Below, piece after piece: positions 9,801 to 16,791 of a stretch of DNA of 33,411 nucleotides. Both the position numbers and the translations under genes were made by a program. Numbering within the stretch: the first letter of the stretch is position 1; every line of letters begins with the position of its first letter. Source of the stretch: RGIG1934 sp045122895. Its GTDB lineage: Bacteria > Bacillota > Clostridia > Lachnospirales > Lachnospiraceae. Under the pieces are notes generated by a model. That model ran no database searches and had not been told where the DNA came from. It saw nothing but the letters and a program-made list of their open reading frames with translations. The stretch covers positions 1 through 33,411 of the forward strand of contig JBGVIE010000075.1 of the NCBI GenBank assembly GCA_045122895.1, in the 5' to 3' direction.

Positions 9801-10334
9801 GATGAGGAAGGGAACACAATTGCAAAAGACGGAACATTCCAGACAATCGGTGGAATGATAACTGATATTAATGTCAAGACCACAAGAAACAACAAGATGA
9901 TGGCATTTATAACGGTTGAGGATTTGGTGGGAGTTACGGAAGTTGTTATTTTCCCTAACGATTACGAGAGAAACAAGCAAAAGCTTCAGATGGACGCAAA
10001 AGTATACGTCTACGGCAAGGTTCAGGTAAGTGGTGAGGAACAGGGAAAGATTATTTGTAGCAGGATAGTAGGCTTTGATGAGACTGAAAAGCAGTTATGG
10101 ATTCAGTTTGAGACGAAAGAGGATTATTTCAGGGCAGAGAAGGATTTACTGGATATCATTAGATATTCTGATGGTTATGATGAGATAGTTATCTATATTC
10201 GAGATGTTAAAGCGAAGAAAATCCTGCCAAAAAGCCAGACAATTAAGATAAATGATGCCATATTAGAAAATTTTTATCAAAAATTTGGCATAAATAACGT
10301 AAAGGTTGTTGAAAAGAAAGGCAGAATGAATTAA
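6867..10334 (+). CDS. dnaE: DNA polymerase III subunit alpha (DnaE)
   Basis: Catalytic subunit of a replicative C-family DNA polymerase, DnaE type. In Firmicutes it works beside PolC, mainly extending primers on the lagging strand. The 1155-aa protein starts with the PHP domain (HLHVHTEYSLLDGSSKI; metal-binding HxH). The polymerase core follows, with GPGRGSAAGS and the catalytic PDIDIDF near 8053. The fingers and beta-binding region come next, with a C-terminal OB fold near 9830-10080. No proofreading exonuclease is inserted in the PHP region, unlike PolC. I chose ATG 6867, which has GGGAGA upstream and begins at the PHP motif; the frame is open further upstream but runs through the promoter and terminator. 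A promoter and terminator pair sets it apart from the preceding operon; pfkA follows after 45 bases. Confidence 0.97.
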   Translation: MPFTHLHVHTEYSLLDGSSKIKELPRRAKELGMDALAITDHGVMYGVIDFYRECKAIGIKPIIGCEVYVAPGSRFDKEQSPGEDRYYHLVLLAESNKGYDNLMKIVSKGFVDGFYYKPRVDYEVLREYSEGIICLSACLAGEVQRYLARGMYEEGKAAALRYQEIFGEGNFFLEMQDHGISTQRIVNADLMRMHKETGIEMVVTNDIHYTYASDWEPHDILLCIQTGKKLDDEDRMRYEGGQYYCKSEEEMTALFPYAKEAIENTGKIADRCNVEIEFGVTKLPKYDVPEGFTSWEYLNHLCMQGLKEKYPDDDGTLKERLDYELSIINTMGYVDYFLIVWDFIHFARENDIMVGPGRGSAAGSIVSYCLSITDIDPIRYNLLFERFLNPERVSMPDIDIDFCYERRQEVIDYVVRKYGKEQVVQIVTFGTLAARGVIRDVGRVMDIPYAVCDMVSKSIPMELGITIEKALEKNPDLRKLYEEDSEIHKLIDMSKRLEGLPRHTSMHAAGVVISQKPVDEYVPLSRSSDGTITTQYIMTTLEELGLLKMDFLGLRTLTVIQNAVKFAEKNHGIKIDINKINYDDKDVLASIGTGKTDGIFQLESPGMKNFMKELKPENLEDIIAGISLYRPGPMDFIPKYLEGKNNPSSITYDCPQLEPILKPTYGCIVYQEQVMQIVRDLAGYTLGRSDLLRRAMSKKKQSVMEKERQSFVYGNTEENVPGCIANGISEETANKIYDEMIDFAKYAFNKSHAAAYAVVSYQTAYLKYYYPVEFMAALMTSVIDNPSKVSAYVYACKNMDINILPPDINEGENGFSVSGNSIRYGLSAIKSVGHNVIEGIVEEREKNGKFRSLKDFIERMSSEGMNKRAVENFIKAGAFDSLGGNRKQYMQVYTGIIDQVNNDNKKSIAGQMSLFDFAAEEEKASFEIKLPDVEDYDMDTKLAFEKEVLGIYASGHPLDKYVESMKKNVTILSGDLVPDEEGNTIAKDGTFQTIGGMITDINVKTTRNNKMMAFITVEDLVGVTEVVIFPNDYERNKQKLQMDAKVYVYGKVQVSGEEQGKIICSRIVGFDETEKQLWIQFETKEDYFRAEKDLLDIIRYSDGYDEIVIYIRDVKAKKILPKSQTIKINDAILENFYQKFGINNVKVVEKKGRMN

Positions 10335-10337
10335 AAT
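10309..10337 (+). promoter_or_regulatory. Possible promoter for pfkA
   Basis: TTGAAA (10309-10314), a 17-base spacer and TAAAAT (10332-10337) overlap the end of dnaE and lie about 43 bases upstream of pfkA. The context is A-rich, so the match could be chance. Confidence 0.4.
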
Positions 10338-10379
10338 TAAAGACAAGAGTCTAGAGAAAGATTTATGGAGGAATTAAAA

Positions 10380-11354
10380 ATGGCAGACAAAGTACAGACA
10401 ATAGGAGTATTAACAAGTGGTGGAGATGCACCGGGTATGAACGCGGCTATCAGAGCTGTAGTTAGACAGGCACTCTCAAAAGGATTTAAGGTAAAAGGTA
10501 TTAAAAGAGGTTATGCCGGACTTCTTAATGAAGAGATAGTAGATATGGACGCAAAGAGCGTTTCAGATATCATCCAGAGAGGTGGTACAGTATTATATAC
10601 AGCCAGATGCGATGAATTCAGAACAGCAGAGGGACAGCAGAAGGGTGCTGAGATTTGCAAGAAGCATGGAATCGATGGTCTTGTAGTTATCGGTGGAGAC
10701 GGATCATTCCAGGGAGCTCAGAAGCTCTCACATCTTGGAATCAACACAATCGGTGTTCCTGGTACAATTGATTTAGATATCGCATGTACAGATTACACAA
10801 TAGGTTTCGATACAGCTGTTAATACGGCTATGGAAGCTATTGATAAGATTAGAGATACTTCTACATCACATGAGAGATGTAGCGTAATTGAAGTTATGGG
10901 TAGAAGTGCAGGTTATATTGCATTATGGTGTGGTATAGCAAACGGTGCTGAAGATATTCTTCTTCCAGAGAGATATGATGGTGATGAATCAGCACTTATC
11001 GAGCATATCAAAGAGACAAAGAAGCTTGGAAAGAAGCATCACATTGTAATCAATGCAGAAGGAATTGGACATTCTAACTCAATGGCTAAGAAGATTGAAG
11101 CAGAGACAGGTATGGAGACAAGAGCTACAATACTTGGTCATATGCAAAGAGGTGGTAGCCCAACATGTACAGACAGAGTACATGCTACAATTATGGGTGC
11201 ACTTGCAGTTGATTTACTTGAAGAAGGAAAGAGTAACAGAGTTGTTGCATACAAGGCTGGCAAGTATGTTGATTATGAAATCGATGATGCTTTAGCAATG
11301 AAGAAGGATATCGATGAATACGAATTCGAAATCAGCAAACGTATGTCAAGATAA
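10380..11354 (+). CDS. pfkA: ATP-dependent 6-phosphofructokinase
   Basis: This enzyme converts fructose 6-phosphate to fructose 1,6-bisphosphate, the committed step of glycolysis. The 324-aa length is that of bacterial PfkA. The N-terminal LTSGGDAPGMNAAIR and the GGDGSFQGA loop are present; Gly at the fourth position of that loop points to ATP rather than pyrophosphate. The catalytic segment reads PGTIDLDI. Both catalytic Asp residues are kept, but the usual Asn between them (PGTIDNDI) is Leu. Substrate residues in MGRSAGYIA and the GHMQRGGSPT effector/substrate block are intact. I chose ATG 10380 because GGAGG (10367-10371) sits correctly before it, while ATG 10365 overlaps that site. The rRNA methyltransferase gene starts 6 bases after the stop. 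Confidence 0.95.
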   Translation: MADKVQTIGVLTSGGDAPGMNAAIRAVVRQALSKGFKVKGIKRGYAGLLNEEIVDMDAKSVSDIIQRGGTVLYTARCDEFRTAEGQQKGAEICKKHGIDGLVVIGGDGSFQGAQKLSHLGINTIGVPGTIDLDIACTDYTIGFDTAVNTAMEAIDKIRDTSTSHERCSVIEVMGRSAGYIALWCGIANGAEDILLPERYDGDESALIEHIKETKKLGKKHHIVINAEGIGHSNSMAKKIEAETGMETRATILGHMQRGGSPTCTDRVHATIMGALAVDLLEEGKSNRVVAYKAGKYVDYEIDDALAMKKDIDEYEFEISKRMSR

Positions 11355-11360
11355 TAGAAT

Positions 11361-12155
11361 ATGATTACATCTACATCGAACGCGAAGATAAAGAATATAA
11401 TCAGTCTGATGAACAAGTCAAGACACAGAAGTAAACAGGGTACCTTTGTTATAGAAGGAATAAGAATGTTTATGGAAGCTCCGGCAGATCGAATAGTGGA
11501 AGTGTATGTATTAGAGAATTCTCCTGCATTTAATGATATAGGTGTCAAATACAGGCTTCAGAAGCTCAGATATGAGATAGTAACTGAGAATGTATTTAAG
11601 ACCATAACAGGAACAGTTACACCGCAGGGTATCCTGGCTGTTGTTAAGATGCAGGAATATTCTCTTAAGGATATTGTGAGTAGCGCCGGTAAACAGGCGC
11701 TATTTGTGGTACTGGAGGATATTCAGGATCCCGGTAATCTTGGCACTATTATGAGAACAGCAGAGGCAACAGGTGTCAATGCAATAGTGATGAGTAAAGG
11801 AACTGTCGATATATACAACCCAAAAGTTATCAGATCTACTATGGGGACAGTGTTCAGAGTACCTTTTATTTACACAGATGATTTGTGTGATACCATAAGC
11901 TATATGAAGCGAAGTGGGATAAAGATGATTGCAGCTCATTTAAAGGGTGCGAAGTGGTATGACGAGATAAATTATTGTAAATCCACGGCATTTATGATTG
12001 GCAATGAGGGAAATGGACTTAGCGATGCGGTTACAAGACTTGCAGATGTATATATGAAGATTCCGATGGAAGGTCAGGTTGAATCACTTAATGCTGCAGT
12101 AGCATCATCAGTACTTATGTATGAAGCGTATAGACAAAAAAGAGCACTCAAATAA
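11361..12155 (+). CDS. TrmH/SpoU-family RNA 2'-O-methyltransferase
   Basis: Predicted S-adenosylmethionine-dependent 2'-O-ribose methyltransferase acting on rRNA or tRNA, with the SPOUT (knotted) fold. The N-terminal substrate-binding part (SNAKIKNIISL, FVIEGIRM) matches RlmB-type enzymes. The catalytic domain shows the three family motifs: EDIQDPGNLGTIMRTAEA, MIGNEGNGLSD, and IPMEGQVESLNAAVASS. The length of 264 aa is normal. The precise nucleotide target cannot be read from the sequence. It starts 6 bases after pfkA, and its stop codon lies within the following bidirectional terminator. Confidence 0.92.
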   Translation: MITSTSNAKIKNIISLMNKSRHRSKQGTFVIEGIRMFMEAPADRIVEVYVLENSPAFNDIGVKYRLQKLRYEIVTENVFKTITGTVTPQGILAVVKMQEYSLKDIVSSAGKQALFVVLEDIQDPGNLGTIMRTAEATGVNAIVMSKGTVDIYNPKVIRSTMGTVFRVPFIYTDDLCDTISYMKRSGIKMIAAHLKGAKWYDEINYCKSTAFMIGNEGNGLSDAVTRLADVYMKIPMEGQVESLNAAVASSVLMYEAYRQKRALK

Positions 12156-12179
12156 TCAATTGATTAGATGAGTGCTTTT
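12143..12179. terminator. Bidirectional terminator between convergent genes
   Basis: AGCACTCA (12143-12150) pairs with TGAGTGCT (12169-12176), and the inner ATCAATTGAT is itself self-complementary. Four T residues follow on the plus strand. A run of A residues at 12136-12141 gives a T-run on the minus strand. The site therefore serves both the methyltransferase gene and the convergent gene ending at 12200. Confidence 0.85.
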
Positions 12180-12199
12180 CTTATATATGTAGTAAAAAA

Positions 12200-12691
12200 T
12201 TAAAGATTGATTGAGCGAGTATTTTCAGCGTCACCATTTACTACGAAATAAGCTTTGTGTTCTTCAGGCTTAACGTAGATGTCTAATGTCTTAATGTCAC
12301 TTAACTTGCCCATGAACTGTGATGTCCAAGCTTCTTTTACATTTGCAACTATATCATCAAATGATACTTCCTTATATGCAAACTGAAGAAGAACGTTTGT
12401 CTTAATTTCTGTTTTCTTTGTTGTTGTCTTCTTAGCTGTTGTTGTCTTCTTAGTAGCAGCTTCCTTCTTAGCAGGAGCTTCCTTCTTAGTAGCAGCTTTC
12501 TTAGTAGCAGCTTCCTTCTTAGGAGCTTCCTTCTTAGGAGCTTCCTTAGTAGCTTCCTTAGTAGCAGCTTCTTTCTTTGTAGCTTCAACGGCTGTAGTTG
12601 TAGCAGCTGTCTTTGTCTCTGCAACAGCTTTAGCTTCTGTAGCAACAGGCTTTACTTCCTTGGCGGCTGTAGTAGTCTTAGTGTTTGCCAT
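12200..12691 (-). CDS. Histone-like Lys/Ala-rich protein with C-terminal DUF6465-like domain
   Basis: A 163-aa protein of two parts. Residues 1 to about 95 are low-complexity, made of Lys, Ala, Thr and Glu with repeated KKEA and TKKA units, like the tails of bacterial histone H1-like proteins. Residues about 96-163 form a compact domain (LLQFAYKEVSFDDI, then VKEAWTSQF, then IKTLDIYVKPEEHKAYFVVNGD) that I associate with DUF6465. The basic tail suggests nucleic-acid binding, but no function is established. The start is firm: AAGGAGG lies directly upstream of the ATG on the minus strand. It is the only minus-strand gene in the backbone part of the window, has its own promoter (12738-12766) and ends at the shared terminator. 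A 98-aa Leu/Arg-rich frame inside it is an artefact of the repeats. Confidence 0.85.
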   Translation of the reverse strand: MANTKTTTAAKEVKPVATEAKAVAETKTAATTTAVEATKKEAATKEATKEAPKKEAPKKEAATKKAATKKEAPAKKEAATKKTTTAKKTTTKKTEIKTNVLLQFAYKEVSFDDIVANVKEAWTSQFMGKLSDIKTLDIYVKPEEHKAYFVVNGDAENTRSINL

Positions 12692-12737
12692 AATTAAATC
12701 CTCCTTAAAATAATAACTCCTAGATTACTCCTTAAAG

Positions 12738-12766
12738 ATAATATAACGCAAACAAGTAATTTGCAA
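12738..12766 (-). promoter_or_regulatory. Promoter of the histone-like gene
   Basis: Read on the minus strand: TTGCAA (12766-12761), a 17-base spacer, and TATTAT (12743-12738), about 47 bases before the start codon. Confidence 0.55.
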
Positions 12767-12823
12767 GGGTTTTTTAAAAAAAATTGTAAAAAAACGCATA
12801 AAATGGGACTTTTTGCGTTAGGG

Positions 12824-12852
12824 TTGACAAAAAAGAGTGAGTCTGATAAAAT
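12824..12852 (+). promoter_or_regulatory. Strong sigma-A-type promoter for the cell-wall hydrolase
   Basis: A perfect TTGACA (12824-12829), a 17-base spacer and TAAAAT (12847-12852). Transcription would start near 12859, giving a leader of about 94 bases before ATG 12953. Confidence 0.85.
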
Positions 12853-12866
12853 ACTTCCGTAATAAA

Positions 12867-12883
12867 TGTAACAAATTTGTAAT
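12867..12883 (+). promoter_or_regulatory. WalR (YycF)-type box in the hydrolase leader
   Basis: TGTAAC (12867-12872), five bases, then TGTAAT (12878-12883) fits the published WalR consensus TGTWAH-N5-TGTWAH exactly. Further TGTAAA hexamers lie at 12894 and 12900. The box is just downstream of the predicted transcription start, a position more typical of repression. WalR is known to control cell-wall hydrolases in Firmicutes, which fits the downstream gene. The region is AT-rich, so a chance match is possible. Confidence 0.5.
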
Positions 12884-12898
12884 AAATTTGAATTGTAA

Positions 12899-12926
12899 AT
12901 GTAAAAAATAGCGGTGTATTTTACAT
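12899..12926 (+). repeat. Inverted repeat in the hydrolase leader
   Basis: ATGTAAAA (12899-12906) and TTTTACAT (12919-12926) form a perfect 8-bp stem with a 12-base loop, upstream of the GGAGAAAG ribosome binding site. It could be an operator or an mRNA hairpin; no T-run follows, so it is not a terminator. Confidence 0.45.
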
Positions 12927-12952
12927 CGTAGATAAGTGATTGGAGAAAGTAT

Positions 12953-14212
12953 ATGAGACTTAATTGGAATGCGAAACACGTAAAGGCCGCATCAGTAACA
13001 GTTGCCTCACTGGCACTTGTATCTGTAATGGCTGTGTGTGCGGTAGTCATCCCAGACTACAATGGTAGAGGGACAGAAAGCGTTAAAGCTGGTATGGACT
13101 TGTCTAGCGGAGTAACAAGCCTTATGGCTAATATCGATGGAGAGGTGGTAACAGCTCTCGATGAAATTACTAGAGACGAAGTAGAAAAAGAAACTGTAGT
13201 AGCTTCTAAGGAAAAAGCTTCTACAGTAAAGACTGCTAAGAAAGCATACAATGGTGCATACCTTAACAAGTTTATGGTTAATCTTGACAGCACATACCTG
13301 AATGTAAGAGCAAAAGCTTCTAAGAATGCAGAAGTTGTTGGTAAGCTTTATGTTGGTTCAGGAGGTAAGGTACTTAAGAAGGGCAAGAAATGGACGCAGA
13401 TTTCTTCAGGTAATGTCAAAGGATATGTAAGTACTAAGTATTTACTGTTTGACGAAGCTGCTGAGAAGAAAGCAAAGGAAGTTGGAACGGTTATTGTCAC
13501 AATTAATGCTGACTCATTAAGAGTGAGAAAAGAGCCTACAACACAGTCAGGAATATACGGAACTGTTGCAAACGGTGAGAAGTATACAGGTCTTGGTGAG
13601 AAGAATGGATTTATAGAGATTAGTTTTGAAGGTAAAGACGGATATATCTCAAAAGAATTTGTTACTACCAAATTAACAGTCGGAAAAGCCATTTCTATAG
13701 AAGAAGAATTAGAAGCAATCAGACTTGAACAGGAAAGAATTGCAAAGGAGGCCGAAGAGGCAGAGAGAAAAGCAAGAGAAGAAGCTGAGGCAATTGCTAA
13801 GGCGGCTGCACAGAGTAAGTTCGTGGAAACTGTTCAGGGATCTGCGTATAACATTTCAGAAGAGGATGCATATCTTATTGCATGTGTAGTATCAGCGGAG
13901 GCTGGTTATGAAAGCTATGAAGGACAGCTTGCAGTTGCTAACATAGTACTTAACAGGCTTGCAAGTGGAAGATACGGAAGCTCAGTAAGAGAAATATTAT
14001 ATGCAAGTGGACAGTTTACAGTAGTAAGCACACCAAAATTCCAGAATCTGATGGCAAATGGTCCGATGCAGACCTCCATAGCAGCAACAAAAGCAGCAGT
14101 ATCAGGAACTAATAATATTCCGGGATTTACAAGCTATTGTGCTTCATGGGCTGCTGACTATTCAAGATACAACGAATACACAATCGTTGGAAATCAGACA
14201 TTCTACAGATAA
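12953..14212 (+). CDS. Secreted cell-wall hydrolase with two SH3 domains and SleB domain
   Basis: Predicted exported peptidoglycan hydrolase of 419 aa. Residues about 10-34 form an N-terminal signal or anchor helix (VTVASLALVSVMAVCAVV). Two bacterial SH3-type wall-binding repeats follow: about 103-165 (STYLNVRAKAS to GYVSTKYLLF) and about 180-239 (ADSLRVRKEPT to GYISKEFVTT). A charged Glu/Lys/Ala coiled coil lies at about 245-285. The C-terminal domain, about 300-419, is SleB/CwlJ-like (Hydrolase_2), with the likely catalytic Glu316 in VSAEAGYESYEGQ. SleB-type enzymes are lytic transglycosylases, best known from spore germination. The SH3 repeats and vegetative-type promoter make a role in wall growth at least as likely here. 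A strong promoter and a WalR-type box precede it, and a terminator follows. Confidence 0.88.
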   Translation: MRLNWNAKHVKAASVTVASLALVSVMAVCAVVIPDYNGRGTESVKAGMDLSSGVTSLMANIDGEVVTALDEITRDEVEKETVVASKEKASTVKTAKKAYNGAYLNKFMVNLDSTYLNVRAKASKNAEVVGKLYVGSGGKVLKKGKKWTQISSGNVKGYVSTKYLLFDEAAEKKAKEVGTVIVTINADSLRVRKEPTTQSGIYGTVANGEKYTGLGEKNGFIEISFEGKDGYISKEFVTTKLTVGKAISIEEELEAIRLEQERIAKEAEEAERKAREEAEAIAKAAAQSKFVETVQGSAYNISEEDAYLIACVVSAEAGYESYEGQLAVANIVLNRLASGRYGSSVREILYASGQFTVVSTPKFQNLMANGPMQTSIAATKAAVSGTNNIPGFTSYCASWAADYSRYNEYTIVGNQTFYR

Positions 14213-14219
14213 TTATATG

Positions 14220-14259
14220 CCAGTATAAGCTATCATAGCTTGTACTGGTTTTCTTTTTT
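14220..14259 (+). terminator. Rho-independent terminator after the hydrolase
   Basis: CCAGTATAAGCT (14220-14231) pairs with AGCTTGTACTGG (14237-14248) with one G-U pair and a 5-base loop. A T-rich tract follows to 14259. Confidence 0.9.
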
Positions 14260-14261
14260 GA

Positions 14262-14290
14262 TTGCAAAAATAACAATAATAATGTATTAT
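14262..14290 (+). promoter_or_regulatory. Promoter of the NfeD/SPFH operon
   Basis: TTGCAA (14262-14267), a 17-base spacer and TATTAT (14285-14290) lie directly after the terminator and 25 bases before ATG 14316. Confidence 0.65.
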
Positions 14291-14315
14291 ATAAAAATAG
14301 CATAGGAGGTGGATT

Positions 14316-14753
14316 ATGGATATCTTTAATGGAGTAATCTGGCTTGTATCATTTGTCCTGTTTCTGATTGTCGAACTTGTGACAGTGTCACTGGTATCAA
14401 TTTGGTTTGCTGGTGGAGCATTAGTTGCTTTTATTGTGAATCTTTTAGGATATGGGATATGGATTCAGGTTGGAGCATTTTTCGTTGTATCAACGCTGCT
14501 ACTTGCTATAACAAGACCTTTGGCATCAAAGTTCATTAACCGAGGAATTGTTAAGACGAATATCGACGAGCTTGTCGGTAAGAAAGTTAAAGTCGTTGAA
14601 AAAGTAGACAATATCGAAAACACAGGTAAGGTTGTGTTAAACGGTGTTGAATGGACTACCAGGAGTGAATCAGATGACATAGCCTTTGAAGTTGGAACTC
14701 TTGTAGTAGTGAAGGAAGTAAAGGGAGTAAAGCTCATAGTGGCTAAACAGTAA
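14316..14753 (+). CDS. NfeD-family membrane protein
   Basis: A 145-aa short-form NfeD protein without the ClpP-like protease domain of long NfeD. Two to three hydrophobic segments occupy about residues 1-70 (VIWLVSFVLFLIVELVTVSLV; the GGALVAFIVNLLGYGI stretch; FFVVSTLLLAI). A C-terminal OB-fold follows at about 85-145 (LVGKKVKVVEKV to VKEVKGVKLIVAK). NfeD proteins pair with SPFH/stomatin proteins in membrane microdomains, and the next gene is exactly such a partner. A GGAGG ribosome binding site lies 8 bases before the ATG. The specific role in this organism is unknown. Confidence 0.9.
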   Translation: MDIFNGVIWLVSFVLFLIVELVTVSLVSIWFAGGALVAFIVNLLGYGIWIQVGAFFVVSTLLLAITRPLASKFINRGIVKTNIDELVGKKVKVVEKVDNIENTGKVVLNGVEWTTRSESDDIAFEVGTLVVVKEVKGVKLIVAKQ

Positions 14754-14770
14754 GAATTAGGAGGATTGTT

Positions 14771-15709
14771 ATGACAGTATTATTATCACAGAGCACAGCG
14801 GTAGTTGGAGCTCTTATCGTAGTTATTTTAGTAATTATAGCATCTTGTTTTAAGATTGTACCACAGGCAACAGCATATGTAATAGAGAGATTTGGTGCAT
14901 ACCAGTGTACATGGTCTGTAGGTTTTCACTTCAAGGTACCTATTCTCGACACAGTAGCTAAGAAGGTTGATTTAAAGGAACAGGTTATCGATTTTGCGCC
15001 ACAGCCGGTTATCACAAAGGATAACGTTACAATGAGAATCGATACAGTAGTATTTTACCAGATAACAGATCCAAAGCTTTTTGCTTATGGTGTTGAAAAT
15101 CCTTTAGTTGCAATCGAGAACCTTACAGCAACAACACTTAGAAATATTATCGGTGAACTGGAACTTGATGAGACATTGACATCTAGAGAGACAATCAATA
15201 CAAAGATGAGAGCATCACTTGATGTATCAACAGATCCTTGGGGAATCAAGGTAAACAGAGTAGAGCTTAAGAATATTATTCCACCGGCAGCTATTCAGGA
15301 AGCAATGGAAAAGCAGATGAAGGCTGAACGTGAACGAAGAGAAGCTATTCTTATAGCAGAAGGTGAAAAGAAATCCACGATCTTAGTAGCAGAAGGTAAG
15401 AAAGAATCAGCTATTCTTGAGGCAGAAGCAGAAAAGGCAGCAGCTATTCTTAGAGCAGAAGCTAAGAGAGAAGCTACAATCAAGGAAGCAGAAGGTCAGG
15501 CGGAAGCTATTCTTGCACTTCAGAGAGCTAACGCAGAAGGTATCATGGCAATTAAAGAAGCTGCACCGGATGATGCTGTAATCCAGTTAAAGAGCCTTGA
15601 GGCATTTGCAAAGGCTGCAGATGGTCAGGCAACAAAGATTATCATTCCATCAGAGATTCAGGGACTTGCAGGAACAATTAAGTCTTTGGCAGAAGTAGCT
15701 AAGAACTAA
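14771..15709 (+). CDS. SPFH/Band 7 (stomatin-like, QmcA type) membrane protein
   Basis: A 312-aa stomatin-like scaffold protein with one N-terminal membrane helix (residues about 9-28, VVGALIVVILVIIASCF). The SPFH domain follows (ERFGAYQCTW, VDLKEQVIDFAPQPVITKDNV, then ENLTATTLRNIIGELELDETLTSR). A long helical region with repeated AEG/AEAE units, about 180-255, normally drives ring or lattice assembly. The C-terminal LAGTIKSLAEV is typical. It is encoded 17 bases after the NfeD gene with an AGGAGG site, the usual paired arrangement. Members organise membrane domains and regulate proteases; the specific clients cannot be inferred. Confidence 0.92.
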   Translation: MTVLLSQSTAVVGALIVVILVIIASCFKIVPQATAYVIERFGAYQCTWSVGFHFKVPILDTVAKKVDLKEQVIDFAPQPVITKDNVTMRIDTVVFYQITDPKLFAYGVENPLVAIENLTATTLRNIIGELELDETLTSRETINTKMRASLDVSTDPWGIKVNRVELKNIIPPAAIQEAMEKQMKAERERREAILIAEGEKKSTILVAEGKKESAILEAEAEKAAAILRAEAKREATIKEAEGQAEAILALQRANAEGIMAIKEAAPDDAVIQLKSLEAFAKAADGQATKIIIPSEIQGLAGTIKSLAEVAKN

Positions 15710-15729
15710 TTTTTAAGGAAAGAATTTTT

Positions 15730-15765
15730 AAGTGGCGCATCTTTTTATAGGTGGCGCCACTTTTT
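15730..15765 (+). terminator. Rho-independent terminator after the SPFH gene
   Basis: A perfect 9-bp stem, AAGTGGCGC (15730-15738) with GCGCCACTT (15754-15762), is followed by a T-run. It ends only 27 bases before the argF start, leaving almost no room for a separate argF promoter after it. Confidence 0.8.
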
Positions 15766-15792
15766 GGCAATTATAAAATGGAGGAAAAAAGG

Positions 15793-16791
15793 ATGAATTT
15801 AGTAGGACGAAATTTTTTAACATTAAAGGATTTTACGCCTGAAGAAATCATGTATATGATTGACTTGGCGGCGGATTTGAAGGAAAGGAAGAAAAAAGGA
15901 ATTCCGGTGGATTTTCATAGGGGAAAAAATGTGGCACTAATTTTTGAAAAGACAAGCACACGTACAAGATGCTCTTTTGAGGTGGCAGCACATGATCTTG
16001 GAATGGGAACTACATATCTTGACCCATCAGGCTCACAGATTGGTAAGAAGGAAAGTATAGCTGATACAGCAAGAGTACTTGGAAGAATGTATGACGGAAT
16101 TGAATACAGGGGATATGGTCAGGAGATCGTTGAAGAGTTAGCTAAGCATGCAGGAGTTCCTGTATGGAATGGTCTTACTAACGAATATCACCCAACACAG
16201 ATGCTTGCAGATATGCTTACAGTAAGGGAACATCTTGGAGAACTTAAGGGGCTTAAGTTTGTGTATATGGGTGATGCCCGTTACAATATGGGGAATTCAC
16301 TTATGATAGTATGTGCTAAGCTTGGGCTTCATTTTGTGGCATGTGCACCTAAGAAATATTTTCCTAATGCACAGTTAGTAGCGCAGTGCGAAGAATATGC
16401 GAAAGCATCGGGTGCTACGATTACTCTGACAGAGGATGTGATGGAAGGAACAAAGGATGCAGACGTTATCTATACAGATGTCTGGGTATCAATGGGTGAA
16501 CCGGCAGAAGTCTGGGAAGAACGTATTAAAGATTTATCACCATACCAGGTAAACAAAAAGGCAATGGATAACGCTAAAGACACAGCTATTTTTATGCATT
16601 GTTTACCGGCTTTCCACGATCTTAAGACAACTATAGGTCAAGAGATGAAGGATCGTTTTGGATTAGATGAAATGGAAGTTACAGACGAAGTGTTCGAGTC
16701 GGAACAGTCAGTAGTATTTGATGAGGCGGAAAACCGTATGCACACAATTAAGGCAGTTATGGTGGCAACACTTGGTGACGGGAGAGAATAA
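15793..16791 (+). CDS. argF: Ornithine carbamoyltransferase
   Basis: Transfers the carbamoyl group from carbamoyl phosphate to ornithine to make citrulline, in arginine synthesis or in reverse in arginine fermentation. The protein has 332 aa. The carbamoyl-phosphate site STRTRCSFE and HPTQMLAD, the MGDARYNMG block, and the HCLPAFHD active-site motif with its Cys are all intact. I chose ATG 15793, which has GGAGG upstream; the frame is open earlier but would include the terminator hairpin. No arc genes flank it, so biosynthetic use is as likely as catabolic. It is preceded by a terminator with no obvious promoter. Its stop overlaps the next start by one base. Confidence 0.94.
   Translation: MNLVGRNFLTLKDFTPEEIMYMIDLAADLKERKKKGIPVDFHRGKNVALIFEKTSTRTRCSFEVAAHDLGMGTTYLDPSGSQIGKKESIADTARVLGRMYDGIEYRGYGQEIVEELAKHAGVPVWNGLTNEYHPTQMLADMLTVREHLGELKGLKFVYMGDARYNMGNSLMIVCAKLGLHFVACAPKKYFPNAQLVAQCEEYAKASGATITLTEDVMEGTKDADVIYTDVWVSMGEPAEVWEERIKDLSPYQVNKKAMDNAKDTAIFMHCLPAFHDLKTTIGQEMKDRFGLDEMEVTDEVFESEQSVVFDEAENRMHTIKAVMVATLGDGRE

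Noticed and set aside
12349..12645. 98-aa Leu/Arg-rich frame on the minus strand
   Set aside because: It is an out-of-frame reading of the Lys/Ala repeat region of the histone-like gene, with no ribosome binding site and no composition typical of a folded protein.
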